A stretch of DNA of 35,262 bases, taken from contig JAJFKF010000046.1 in the NCBI GenBank assembly GCA_021773365.1, positions 1 through 35,262 of the forward strand. The letters are read 5' to 3'. Under the pieces are notes generated by a model, which did not search any database, was not told the origin of the DNA, and saw nothing but the letters and a program-made list of their open reading frames with translations. Positions 26,439 to 35,138 of the stretch are shown in pieces; the first letter of the stretch is position 1; each line of letters starts with the position of its first letter. The stretch comes from Gammaproteobacteria bacterium. Lineage in GTDB: Bacteria; Pseudomonadota; Gammaproteobacteria; Steroidobacterales; Steroidobacteraceae. The position numbers and the translations under genes are program-made.

Positions 26439-27709
26439 GCCGCGCTGTTCAGGTCCCGCAACATGTCCGCGGTAACCAGCACCACGCCCTGCCTGGTGAT
26501 ATAGAACCGCTTCTCATCCTCTTCGCGGTCCATGCCGATCCGCATCCCGTCCGGCACTTCGCAGCCCTCGTCCAGCACCGCGCGCCGGACCACGCATCCC
26601 TTGCCGATGCTCACATCCGGCAGCACCACGCACTGCTCCACCCGGCTGTACTCCTCAACGTGAACATTGGAGAACAGGACCGATCCGGTGACATGAGCGC
26701 CGGAAACGATCACGCCGCCAGCGGCGAGAGAATTCACCGCCATGCCCCTGCGCCCCTCCTCGTCCAGCACGAACTTCGCCGGCGGTTGCTGGCGCTGGTA
26801 GGTCCAGATGGGCCAGTTGTGGTCGTAGACGTTCAGCTCCGGGTCAACCTGCACCAGCTCCATGTTGGCCTGGTAGTAGGCATCCACATTGCCCACATCG
26901 CGCCAGTACGCCTGCGCCCGCGTGCGCACGTCCTGGAACGGATAGGCGAACACATCCAGCTTGCCGATGGACTCGGGAATGATGTTGCGGCCGAAGTCAT
27001 GCTTCGATTGCGGATTGTCCGCGTTCTCCGCCAGCAAGCGCTCCAGCAGCCGGGTATTGAAGACATAGATGCCCATGGAGGCCAGGGAAAGCGCCTCGTT
27101 GCCCGGCACGGTATCGGGCTCGGCAGGCTTTTCCGCAAACTTCAGGATGCGGTTGTCTTCGTTCACGGTCATGACGCCGAAATCGTGCGCCTCCGCACGC
27201 GGCACCTGCACCACACCCACGGTGATGTCCGCCCGCCGCTCCAGGTGATCGGCGATCATTGGCCCGTAATCCATCTTGTAGATATGGTCCCCGGCCAGCA
27301 CCAGCACATGCGTCGGTCGATGGGCACGGATCAGATCGAGATTCTGATAAACCGCATCGGCGGTACCGCGATACCAGTGCGCGCCGATCTGCTGCTGCGC
27401 CGGAATGATCTCGACGAACTCGTTGAATTCACCGCGCAGATACCCCCAGCCGTGCTGCACGTGCTGGATCAGGGACTGCGCCTTGTACTGGGTCAGGAGA
27501 AAGATCTGGCGAATGCCGGAATTGACGCAGTTGGACAGCACGAAGTCGATAATGCGGAACTTGCCACCGAAGGGCGTGGCAGGCTTGCAACGATGATCGG
27601 TCAACGCCTTGAGGCGCTCGCCGCGCCCGCCGGCCATGATGACGGCCAGCGTGCCGCGGGTCAGGCGGCTGACGTAGCGTCCGGAGGAAGTGCGTGCAGT
27701 TCGAGCCAT
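26435..27709 (-). CDS. glgC: Glucose-1-phosphate adenylyltransferase
   Basis: GlgC makes ADP-glucose from glucose-1-phosphate and ATP, the regulated first step of glycogen synthesis. The 424-residue protein has the nucleotide-binding LAVIMAGGRGERLKALT, CKPATPFGGKFRIIDFVLSN, HWYRGTADAVYQNLDLI, VLAGDHIYKMDY, the sugar-phosphate block ILKFAEKPAEP and DVGNVDAYYQANMELV. A C-terminal left-handed beta-helix follows (VTGSVLFSNVHVEEYSRVE). The N-terminal Arg-rich segment is where activators bind in known enzymes. The start is ATG 27707-27709 with AGGAG 6 bases upstream. An upstream extension to 27745 has no support. It is translationally coupled to the GH57 gene. Confidence 0.97.
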   Translation of the reverse strand: MARTARTSSGRYVSRLTRGTLAVIMAGGRGERLKALTDHRCKPATPFGGKFRIIDFVLSNCVNSGIRQIFLLTQYKAQSLIQHVQHGWGYLRGEFNEFVEIIPAQQQIGAHWYRGTADAVYQNLDLIRAHRPTHVLVLAGDHIYKMDYGPMIADHLERRADITVGVVQVPRAEAHDFGVMTVNEDNRILKFAEKPAEPDTVPGNEALSLASMGIYVFNTRLLERLLAENADNPQSKHDFGRNIIPESIGKLDVFAYPFQDVRTRAQAYWRDVGNVDAYYQANMELVQVDPELNVYDHNWPIWTYQRQQPPAKFVLDEEGRRGMAVNSLAAGGVIVSGAHVTGSVLFSNVHVEEYSRVEQCVVLPDVSIGKGCVVRRAVLDEGCEVPDGMRIGMDREEDEKRFYITRQGVVLVTADMLRDLNSAA

Positions 27710-27821
27710 CTGCTTCTCCTGTGTCCGGGACTTGCGATCACCCAATGCGGTGCGGGCCGCGGCAAGGACCAGGCAGGGGCCTCCCGCTCCGCAGCTACGC
27801 CATTGTGGTCATGAGCACGGC

Positions 27822-30449
27822 TCACAGCCACTTCATCAAGCCCACTTCGTAGGGATGCGTCAACAAATGATGCGTCGGCACGATGCGCACCTGACAGGTC
27901 AGCTGCCCGCACCAGGGTGGCGCGCAATCGATGGCAAATACATGCGCGCCGGACTTGTCGGTTGCACCAGTGAATTCAAAGGCAGCCGGTGGCGCCGCGC
28001 CGGAAGGCAACTGCACCTCCTCGCCGCCACGGAAGGAACTGCAGGGTGGATTCACAACACCAGCCTGCGGCAACTCACGCCGCAGTATCAGCTCAACACG
28101 CACATCCTGCGGCTGCAGCCCGTTCAGCGCTGCGGTGACGCTCAATTTCGCGCCCGCACCAAAGGCCATGCGCGACGGCAGATCGCCCATGCCCCGCAGC
28201 TGCACCCCCTCCCACGCCTGATGTACCTGCTGTTTCCAGCGTGCCAGTTCACCCGCGGCCGCATAATCATCCGCGGCCAGCGCCTTGCCGGTGGCCGCAG
28301 CCGGCTGATACAGACCATGGAGATAGTCATCCAGCATGCGGCGGGAATTGAAGTGCGGCAGGATGGAAACCATGGAGCGCTTGGACTTGGCCACCCACCC
28401 CGGCGAGACACCTTGTTCGTTGCGCTCGTAGTACAGCGGCACAATGCGGTCTTCCAGCAGCTCGTACAATGTATTGGAATCGTCGCGATCACGATCGGTC
28501 TCATTGGAGCCCGGCCCGGCTGGCGTGGTCGCCACCGCCCAGCCGTTTTCCCCGTCAAAACCCTCGGCCCACCAACCGTCCAGCACACTGAGATTCAGCG
28601 TGCCGTTGATCGCTGCCTTGATGCCCGAGGTGCCGCTGGCTTCCAGCGGCGATATGGGATTGTTCAGCCATACATCCACGCCGGCCACCAGCAAACGCGC
28701 CAGCGCGATGTCGTAGTCTTCGATAAAGACCACGTGACCCAGGAAGTCTGCCGACGCGCTCAGCGCATTGACCTCACGTAGAAGCTCACGGCCAGGCTCG
28801 TCGGCCGGGTGGGATTTGCCCGCGAACAGGAACACCACAGGGCGCTGCGGATCGCCAAACAGGCGCGCCAGACGCTGCAGATCGTGGAACAGCAGGGTTG
28901 CGCGCTTGTAGGTAGCGAAGCGGCGCGCAAATCCGATCGTAAGAACATTGGGTGCGGCTGGATCCAGCCAGCGCGTCATGCGGTCAAAGTGCGCCTCGCC
29001 CAGCCGGCTGCGCTCGCATTGGGCAAACAGGCGTTTGCGCAGGCCCTTGAGCACTTCGGTCTTGATACTTTGACGCACATTCCAGAACAGCTGGTCGGGC
29101 ACCTCGTACAGACGCTTCCAGAAATCCGGTTCGCTCAGGCGTGCCTGCCATGAACTGCCCAGCGACATCTCGAAGAAATCCACCCAGGGCTGGAAAAGAA
29201 AGGTGGGCACATGCACGCCGTTGGTGACGTAGCCGATGGGATTCTCCGCTGGCGGCACCTGCGGCCAGTTGTCCGCCAGCAATTGCGAGGACACCTCCCC
29301 ATGAATACGGCTGACGCCGTTGTGGTAGCGCGAAGCGCCCAGGGCCAGGCGGGTCATATTGAAGCGGTGATCCGCGCCTGCCGGCTCCACCCCGGCGCGC
29401 GATGCGCTGCCCAGGGCCAGGAAATCCTTGTCCTCAAGGCGCAGCGCGGCGATGGTTTCGCCCAGATGATCCAGCACCAGTTCGTGTGAGAACACATCGT
29501 GTCCGGCCGCCACCGGCGTATGGGTCGTGAATACGCAGCGCGCAGCCACTGCCTCGCGGGCGGTGGCGAAGTCCATTTCCGGATGAGCGGCCATGAGCTC
29601 CCGGATCAGCTCCAGGGTGAGAAAGGCGGCGTGGCCTTCGTTCATGTGCCACACAGCCGGATCGATCCCCATGGCGCGCAGCGCCTTCACGCCGCCGATT
29701 CCGAGCACGATCTCCTGCTGAATACGCACGCTACTGTCGCCGCCGTAGAGCTTGTGCGTGATTTCCCGGTCCGCGGGCTGGTTCTCGGGCAGGTTGGTGT
29801 CGAGCAGAAATACCGACACGCGTCCGACACTGGCGCGCCATACGTATGCATGCACATCGCGCCCGGCGACACGACAGACAATTCGCACTTCCCGCCCCTG
29901 CCCGTCCCGGGCCGGCTCCACCGGCAGGTCGGCCCTGGCGTGGTCACGGTAGTGCGCCACCTGACTGCCGTCCTTATCGATCGTCTGGGTGAAATACCCC
30001 TGGGTGTACAGCAACCCGACGGCGATGAAATCCAGCCCCAGATCGCTGGCGGTCTTGCAGTGATCCCCGGCCAGGACACCCAGGCCGCCGGAGTAGATCT
30101 GAAAGCTCTCGTGGAAGCCGTATTCGGCACAGAAATACGCCACCTGCTGCCCGCCGTCGTCATGCCCGTTACCGCCCATGTAGGTGTCGAAACCGGACAG
30201 CACCTTGCGGTAGTTCTCCAGGTAGGCGGCATCTGCGGCGGCCAGCTCCAGCTTCTCCTGATCCACGCAGCGCAGAAACAGCCGGGGATTGCCCCCCACC
30301 TCGTGCCACAGCCGCGGATCAAGCGAGGAAAACAGGGCCCGGGTGCGCCTGCTCCAGGAAAAGCGCAGGTTAACGGCCAGATCCGCCAGCCGTTCGAGGG
30401 CCGCCGGCAGGGCCGGATTGACTTCGAGGGGAAAGTTTGTGGGATTCAC
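27822..30449 (-). CDS. glgP: Alpha-glucan phosphorylase, GT35, DUF3417 type
   Basis: The 875-residue enzyme releases glucose-1-phosphate from glucan ends using PLP. It belongs to the phosphorylase branch with an N-terminal DUF3417 domain (NPALPAALERLADLAVNLRF, SWSRRTRALF), unlike E. coli GlgP/MalP. Conserved parts are YFCAEYGFHESFQIYSGGLG, VWHMNEGHAAFL, FTTHTPVAAGHDVF, GYVTNGVHVPTF, IGFARRFATYKRA, and the PLP-site region SPLEASGTSGIKAAINGTLN with its Lys. No ATG fits. GTG 30447-30449 gives NPTNFPLEVNPALP directly after the initiator, as in relatives. A GTG at 30497 would overlap the divergent DUF192 gene. It precedes glgC by 112 bases on the same strand. Confidence 0.96.
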   Translation of the reverse strand: MNPTNFPLEVNPALPAALERLADLAVNLRFSWSRRTRALFSSLDPRLWHEVGGNPRLFLRCVDQEKLELAAADAAYLENYRKVLSGFDTYMGGNGHDDGGQQVAYFCAEYGFHESFQIYSGGLGVLAGDHCKTASDLGLDFIAVGLLYTQGYFTQTIDKDGSQVAHYRDHARADLPVEPARDGQGREVRIVCRVAGRDVHAYVWRASVGRVSVFLLDTNLPENQPADREITHKLYGGDSSVRIQQEIVLGIGGVKALRAMGIDPAVWHMNEGHAAFLTLELIRELMAAHPEMDFATAREAVAARCVFTTHTPVAAGHDVFSHELVLDHLGETIAALRLEDKDFLALGSASRAGVEPAGADHRFNMTRLALGASRYHNGVSRIHGEVSSQLLADNWPQVPPAENPIGYVTNGVHVPTFLFQPWVDFFEMSLGSSWQARLSEPDFWKRLYEVPDQLFWNVRQSIKTEVLKGLRKRLFAQCERSRLGEAHFDRMTRWLDPAAPNVLTIGFARRFATYKRATLLFHDLQRLARLFGDPQRPVVFLFAGKSHPADEPGRELLREVNALSASADFLGHVVFIEDYDIALARLLVAGVDVWLNNPISPLEASGTSGIKAAINGTLNLSVLDGWWAEGFDGENGWAVATTPAGPGSNETDRDRDDSNTLYELLEDRIVPLYYERNEQGVSPGWVAKSKRSMVSILPHFNSRRMLDDYLHGLYQPAAATGKALAADDYAAAGELARWKQQVHQAWEGVQLRGMGDLPSRMAFGAGAKLSVTAALNGLQPQDVRVELILRRELPQAGVVNPPCSSFRGGEEVQLPSGAAPPAAFEFTGATDKSGAHVFAIDCAPPWCGQLTCQVRIVPTHHLLTHPYEVGLMKWL

Positions 30450-30482
30450 CGGGTTATTATGCCTGCCTGAGGGCACACCGCC

Positions 30483-31034
30483 ATGACCAAAAAACACTTC
30501 GCATTACTGGGTATCGCCGTGGTAGTGATCGCGGGCCTTTTCTACCTGCTGCGGCGCCCGGCGCCAGACGGCGCCGCGGCGCCTTATCCGGCGCAGGAAC
30601 CGCCGACGCCAATGGAAGCGCGGCCCGCTCAGGCTGGCTCGCTGGAGGATTTTCCACGCGACGAACTGCAACTTGAAAGTGATGGCCGGCGCCATGACTT
30701 CAGGGTCTGGATAGCCGACACGCCCGAACGCCGAGCGCAGGGCCTCATGTTTGTGCGTCGGTTACCAAGACATCAAGGGATGCTGTTTCTGTTCGGCGAA
30801 CAGCAGCCGGTGTCGATGTGGATGAAAAACACATATATTTCGCTCGACATGTTGTTCATTGCCGCCGACGGACGCATTGCGCGCATTGCGCAACGCACTG
30901 CACCTCACTCCCTGACAACAATAGACTCACGCGGCGAGGTCACCGCCGTGCTGGAGCTGGGAGCCGGGGAATGTGCACGCCTGGGTGTGCAAGTTGGTGA
31001 TTTTGTGCGCTATTCGGCGTTTGCCACGCGGTAA
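30483..31034 (+). CDS. Membrane-anchored DUF192 protein
   Basis: The 183-residue protein has a positively charged start and one hydrophobic helix (ALLGIAVVVIAGLFYLL, about 7-23), then a Pro/Ala-rich linker to about residue 50. The DUF192 domain follows: ERRAQGLMFVRRLPRHQGML, then PVSMWMKNTYISLDMLFI, and VLELGAGECARLGVQVGD. The DUF192 role is unknown; members are usually secreted or lipid-anchored, and the fold is a small beta-barrel. GAGG about 9 bases before the ATG fits the start. It is divergent from glgP with only 33 bases between. The TonB-dependent receptor follows after 116 bases, so the two may or may not be co-transcribed. Confidence 0.88.
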   Translation: MTKKHFALLGIAVVVIAGLFYLLRRPAPDGAAAPYPAQEPPTPMEARPAQAGSLEDFPRDELQLESDGRRHDFRVWIADTPERRAQGLMFVRRLPRHQGMLFLFGEQQPVSMWMKNTYISLDMLFIAADGRIARIAQRTAPHSLTTIDSRGEVTAVLELGAGECARLGVQVGDFVRYSAFATR

Positions 31035-31150
31035 CATGTTAAATTAGCGGCCCCTTTGGTGCCGCCGGATTACCGTCGCGCCAGGGCTGGAAGGTCAGCA
31101 CTGACAGCTGGCTATGCCTGGGTCAGGAGGATATTACTGGAGGATAGTCA

Positions 31151-34060
31151 ATGTATACCCGGAGCCGTGGCCATTGGTTTCGCCTTAACACCGCCACTTT
31201 TGTTTTGTCCGTTTTTGCCACCGTTGTGGCTACCGTACCGGTAGCGCCGGCCATGTCCGCCGAAGAGGCCGGCACACTGGTCGTCACCGGCTCGCGCCTG
31301 AGCCGTGGCGCACTCGAGATCAACGGACCGGTGGTAAGCATCGACAAAGAAGCCATCGAACGCAGTGGCGCGATAAACGTCGAGGACCTGATACGCCAGC
31401 TGCCCCAGTCGGTTGCCGGCATCTCTCCGGGCGTGAATCTCGGCAACCCTGGTGTGGCGGCGCTGAACCTGCGCGGACTGAGCAATGTGCGCACACTGGT
31501 GCTGGTGGACGGCAAGCGTTTCGTTCCCTTCGATTACGGCGGCGCCGTGGACGTCAACAACATCCCGCTGTCCCTGCTTGAAAGCGTGGAAGTGATGACC
31601 GGTGGCGCCTCGGCCGTCTACGGTTCCGATGCCATGGCCGGCGTAGTCAATTTCAAGCTCAGGCGTGACTTTGAAGGACTCGAGTTCGGCATGCACCTGG
31701 GGCGCACCGGCGAAAACGATGGCGACACCGCAAACTTCAATCTGACCGGCGGAATGAATTTCGCCAGCGGTCGCGGCAATGTCATGCTGCACCTGGGATG
31801 GACGGACCGCGATGCGGTATCAACCGCAAACCGGGATTTCTCCCGCTTCGCGCTGGCCACCGCCAACGGCTCACTGGGCGGCTCGCCCGCCGACACGCAA
31901 GGCACGCTGTTCTGCATTCCAGGCTGTTTTCCGCCAGGCAGCGCTTCGGGACAGTCGCTGGTGAGCTTTTCACCACAGGGTGATCTTGCTCCCACCGGCA
32001 GCCGTTTGTTCAACTACAACCTGTACAACTACCTGCAGGTGCCACTGGAACGCATGCAGGGTACCGCTTTGCTGAATTTCGATTTCAGCGATTCGATCAG
32101 CGCCTACGGGCGGTTCACTGCCGCCGAGTCGAAGGTGGATACTGCAATCGCTCCTTCCGGCACCTTCTTTACCCGTACCTTCGACATACCTCTGTCCATC
32201 CTGAGCGCACAGGCACGCCAGGTGCTCAGCGACCGCATCATCAACGGCACCGGCGCCGCCGGCACCGATGGCCTGCCCGACCCGGCATACGACACCAACA
32301 ACGATGGGATTGTCGACACCGACGCAATAGCCACCGAGTACTTTACTCGTCGCACCCTGGAAACCGGCGCGCGCGAGACACTCAATCGCACGGTAGCCTG
32401 GCAGGCGGTGGCCGGGCTGCGCGGCCCGCTGAATCCGGACTGGCGCTGGGAGGTTTCCTACCAGTACGGCCGCACCAAGCTGTCGCATGACTATACAAAC
32501 GACATCAACGAAACAATGATGCAGGCCTCCATCCTCGGTTGCCCGCCGGGATCGCCGCCGGGCTGTGTGCCGGGCAACTTCTTCGGCGACGGCAACCTCA
32601 GCGATGAAGCGGCACGCGCCCTCGCCCTGAAACTGAACAATACCGCTTACTCCGATCAACAGATCTTCATGGCTGCCCTGTCGGGAAATCTCGGCGAATC
32701 GGTACGTCTGCCTGGCGCCGGACCCATCGGCGCTGCGCTGGGCGTCGAATACCGGCGCGAGGAATCGGAAGCGATTCCGGATGACTGCCTGAGCACTCCC
32801 GGTTGCAGCGGCGGCTACGGAATTTTCTATCCGGTCAACGCGGCCTATTCAGCCCGCGAACTGTTCGGCGAACTGCTGATACCCGTGCTCGAGGACCGCA
32901 GCTTTGCCCATAGTTTCACCCTCGAAACCGGCGTGCGTTTGTCCGGCTATTCCAATGCGGGTGGAGTCAGCGCCTACAAGTTCGGCGGCAGCTGGGCTCC
33001 GCTTTCCTCCGCGCTGCGCTTCCGCGGCCTCTATCAGAAGGCTGTACGCGCACCGAATATCTTCGAGTTTGGTTCACCCATCCAGCAGTCCCGGACATCC
33101 GCCTCGGGCGATCCGTGCGCGGGAATGCCAACCGGGCCGCTGCGCGATCTGTGCCTTGCCACCGGTGTGCCGGCATCAGCCTTCAGCATAGGCGTGCCGG
33201 ACGCTATCGGCGGCCAGATCAACGCCTTCGAGGGTGGCAACCCCGACCTGGGTGAAGAGGACTCCGACACCATCACCGCCGGCCTGGTATGGGCGCCCGA
33301 CGGAGCGCTGGCAGGCATGAGCCTGCAGCTGGACTGGTACCGCATCCGTATCGACAACGCCATCACCACGCTTTCGGCGAATGACATCCTGAACGCCTGT
33401 TACAACGAACAGTTCAATCCTGAGCGCAATCCGAACAGCCCGGCCTGCGGACTGATCCTGCGCAACCCGGTCACCGGTGGCCTCGTCGGCAATCCGGCAT
33501 ATGGAGTCTCCAAGCGCAACGAAAACATCGCCTTTCTCGAGACTGAGGGCGTCGACCTGGCCTTCGACTACAGCCTCGACACCACGGACATGGGCCGCTT
33601 TCAGTTCTCGCTGCTCGGCACGAAAGTGCTGCGCAACGATCGCAAGGGCTCCGCGGAGCTACCGGTACGCGAATGCGCCGGCCGCTATGGCTCAAGCTGC
33701 GGCAGTCCGGATCCAGAGCTGCGTTTCCGCCAGCAGACGACCTGGAGCATCGGAGAGTTTGATCTGGGCTACAGCTGGCGCTATCTGAAGGAAACGGCCT
33801 TCGATAACCCCACGGCGGCCTTCGAACCCTTCCGCACCCTTGGCGACCGCCACTACTTTGATCTCATGCTCGGCTGGAAGCCGGCGCGTTTCGAGGGCCT
33901 GTCACTGCGTGTCGGCGTGGACAATCTGTTCAACCGCGAGCCGCCGCTGGTCGGCGAAGATGCGGGGCCAACGGACCGCAACAGTGGCAACACCTACCCG
34001 GGCACCTTCGATGTGCTCGGCCGCTCCTACTCCATCGCCGCCACACACCGGTTCCGATGA
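31151..34060 (+). CDS. TonB-dependent outer-membrane receptor, substrate unknown
   Basis: The 969-residue protein has a long signal peptide (cleavage near residue 37). AGTLVVTGSRLSRGALEING leads into the plug domain (about 45-175: INVEDLIRQLPQ, LNLRGLSNVRTLVLVDGKR, SVEVMTGGASAVYGSDAMAG, VVNFKLRRDF). A 22-strand-type barrel runs to the C-terminus. The end VDNLFNRE, GRSYSIAATHRFR is typical, except that an Arg follows the usual terminal Phe. It has twelve Cys in six close pairs and an EF-hand-like loop near 381-391. No N-terminal signalling domain is seen. GGAGG at 31139-31143 lies 7 bases before the ATG. The substrate cannot be told; the cyclophilin gene follows by 118 bases. Confidence 0.93.
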   Translation: MYTRSRGHWFRLNTATFVLSVFATVVATVPVAPAMSAEEAGTLVVTGSRLSRGALEINGPVVSIDKEAIERSGAINVEDLIRQLPQSVAGISPGVNLGNPGVAALNLRGLSNVRTLVLVDGKRFVPFDYGGAVDVNNIPLSLLESVEVMTGGASAVYGSDAMAGVVNFKLRRDFEGLEFGMHLGRTGENDGDTANFNLTGGMNFASGRGNVMLHLGWTDRDAVSTANRDFSRFALATANGSLGGSPADTQGTLFCIPGCFPPGSASGQSLVSFSPQGDLAPTGSRLFNYNLYNYLQVPLERMQGTALLNFDFSDSISAYGRFTAAESKVDTAIAPSGTFFTRTFDIPLSILSAQARQVLSDRIINGTGAAGTDGLPDPAYDTNNDGIVDTDAIATEYFTRRTLETGARETLNRTVAWQAVAGLRGPLNPDWRWEVSYQYGRTKLSHDYTNDINETMMQASILGCPPGSPPGCVPGNFFGDGNLSDEAARALALKLNNTAYSDQQIFMAALSGNLGESVRLPGAGPIGAALGVEYRREESEAIPDDCLSTPGCSGGYGIFYPVNAAYSARELFGELLIPVLEDRSFAHSFTLETGVRLSGYSNAGGVSAYKFGGSWAPLSSALRFRGLYQKAVRAPNIFEFGSPIQQSRTSASGDPCAGMPTGPLRDLCLATGVPASAFSIGVPDAIGGQINAFEGGNPDLGEEDSDTITAGLVWAPDGALAGMSLQLDWYRIRIDNAITTLSANDILNACYNEQFNPERNPNSPACGLILRNPVTGGLVGNPAYGVSKRNENIAFLETEGVDLAFDYSLDTTDMGRFQFSLLGTKVLRNDRKGSAELPVRECAGRYGSSCGSPDPELRFRQQTTWSIGEFDLGYSWRYLKETAFDNPTAAFEPFRTLGDRHYFDLMLGWKPARFEGLSLRVGVDNLFNREPPLVGEDAGPTDRNSGNTYPGTFDVLGRSYSIAATHRFR

Positions 34061-34178
34061 CCGGCGTTCCGGATGGACTAGCGGCCTGGATACGGACCCG
34101 CTTTCTCATCGGCGCGCGACGTACAATACCTACATGACCGAGCCGCGGCGGGCGGCCCGGATAACAAGAGGTATTGCC

Positions 34179-35108
34179 ATGACCCGTATCCAGCGCGCCC
34201 TGCTCCTTTGTGCCACATCACTGCCCGTGCTGTGCCTCGCCGCCGAGCCGGACCCTGCTCCGCCCACCATGGCCCGGGTTCTGGAGCAGTCCACCGCTTC
34301 CGACTGGCGATCACTCGATCCGGATAGCACGCTGTATATGGAACTGCCCGGCGGCCGGGTGGTGATCGAGCTGGCGCCGGGCTTCGCTCCGCAGCATGCA
34401 CGCAACATCAAGATCCTGGTGCGCGCCGGTTATTTCGATGGCCTGGCCATTATTCGCTCACAGGACAACTACGTCGCACAGTGGGGCGCTCCGGAGGAGA
34501 TGGACGCACGGCAGGTGCATCCGTTGGGCGAGGCCAGGCCCAGGCTTGCGGCGGAGTTCACAACGCCCATTTCAGCCGCCACGCCTTTCACCGCTCTGCC
34601 GGACTTTGATGGCTACGCCCCGCAGGTGGGTTTCTCCAATGGTCTGCCGGCGGCGCGCGATCCCGAGAGCCAGCGCACATGGCTGTGTCACTGCTATGGC
34701 GCGGTGGGCGTGGGACGCGACAACGAATCTGACAGCGGCAATGGCGCCTCGTTGTATGCGGTGACCGGACATGCGCCGCGTCACCTCGATCGTAATGTCA
34801 CGCTGGTGGGACGGGTGATGCAGGGCATGGAGCTGCTGTCGACATTGCCGCGTGGGGCCGGTGCCATGGGTTTCTATGGAACCGCGGCTGAGCGGGTACC
34901 GATTAAATCAGTCAGGCTGGCGGCAGATGTGCCAATGGCCGAACGCTCGAATCTGGAGATTCTGCGCACCGACACGCAAACCTTCACGCAACTGGTGGAG
35001 GCGCGACGCAACCGGCGCGAGCAGTGGTTCAAGGTGCCGGCGGGCTATGTCGGACTGTGCAATGTACCGATTGTTGTGCGACAGAAAAAGCACGAGGCTC
35101 CTGAATAG
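34179..35108 (+). CDS. Exported divergent cyclophilin-type peptidyl-prolyl isomerase
   Basis: The 309-residue protein has a signal peptide (ALLLCATSLPVLCLAAE, cleavage near residue 22) and a cyclophilin-like domain. MELPGGRVVIELAPGFAPQH and ARNIKILVRAGYFDGLAIIR lead to SQDNYVAQWG, which corresponds to the FHRV...GFMIQGG block of standard cyclophilins. The catalytic Arg and the Gln are kept, but the Phe is Tyr. An insert of about 60 residues holds two close cysteines (WLCHCYGAVGVG). NGASLYAVTGHAPRHLDRN then resembles the later core. AGAGG 9 bases before the ATG supports the start. Similar long isomerases occur in sphingomonads and xanthomonads, as I recall. Probably periplasmic; the client could include the upstream receptor. 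Confidence 0.85.
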   Translation: MTRIQRALLLCATSLPVLCLAAEPDPAPPTMARVLEQSTASDWRSLDPDSTLYMELPGGRVVIELAPGFAPQHARNIKILVRAGYFDGLAIIRSQDNYVAQWGAPEEMDARQVHPLGEARPRLAAEFTTPISAATPFTALPDFDGYAPQVGFSNGLPAARDPESQRTWLCHCYGAVGVGRDNESDSGNGASLYAVTGHAPRHLDRNVTLVGRVMQGMELLSTLPRGAGAMGFYGTAAERVPIKSVRLAADVPMAERSNLEILRTDTQTFTQLVEARRNRREQWFKVPAGYVGLCNVPIVVRQKKHEAPE

Positions 35109-35138
35109 GAGCCGGCAGCGGCTCAGGCCTGCGGGCCT
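35109..35138 (+). terminator. Tandem stem-loops after the exported cyclophilin
   Basis: GAGCCG (35109-35114) pairs with CGGCTC (35119-35124) around GCAG, beginning directly after the stop codon. AGGCC (35125-35129) then pairs with GGCCT (35134-35138). Two adjacent GC stems immediately after the gene suggest a terminator or 3' mRNA protection. There is no long T-tract. Confidence 0.45.
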
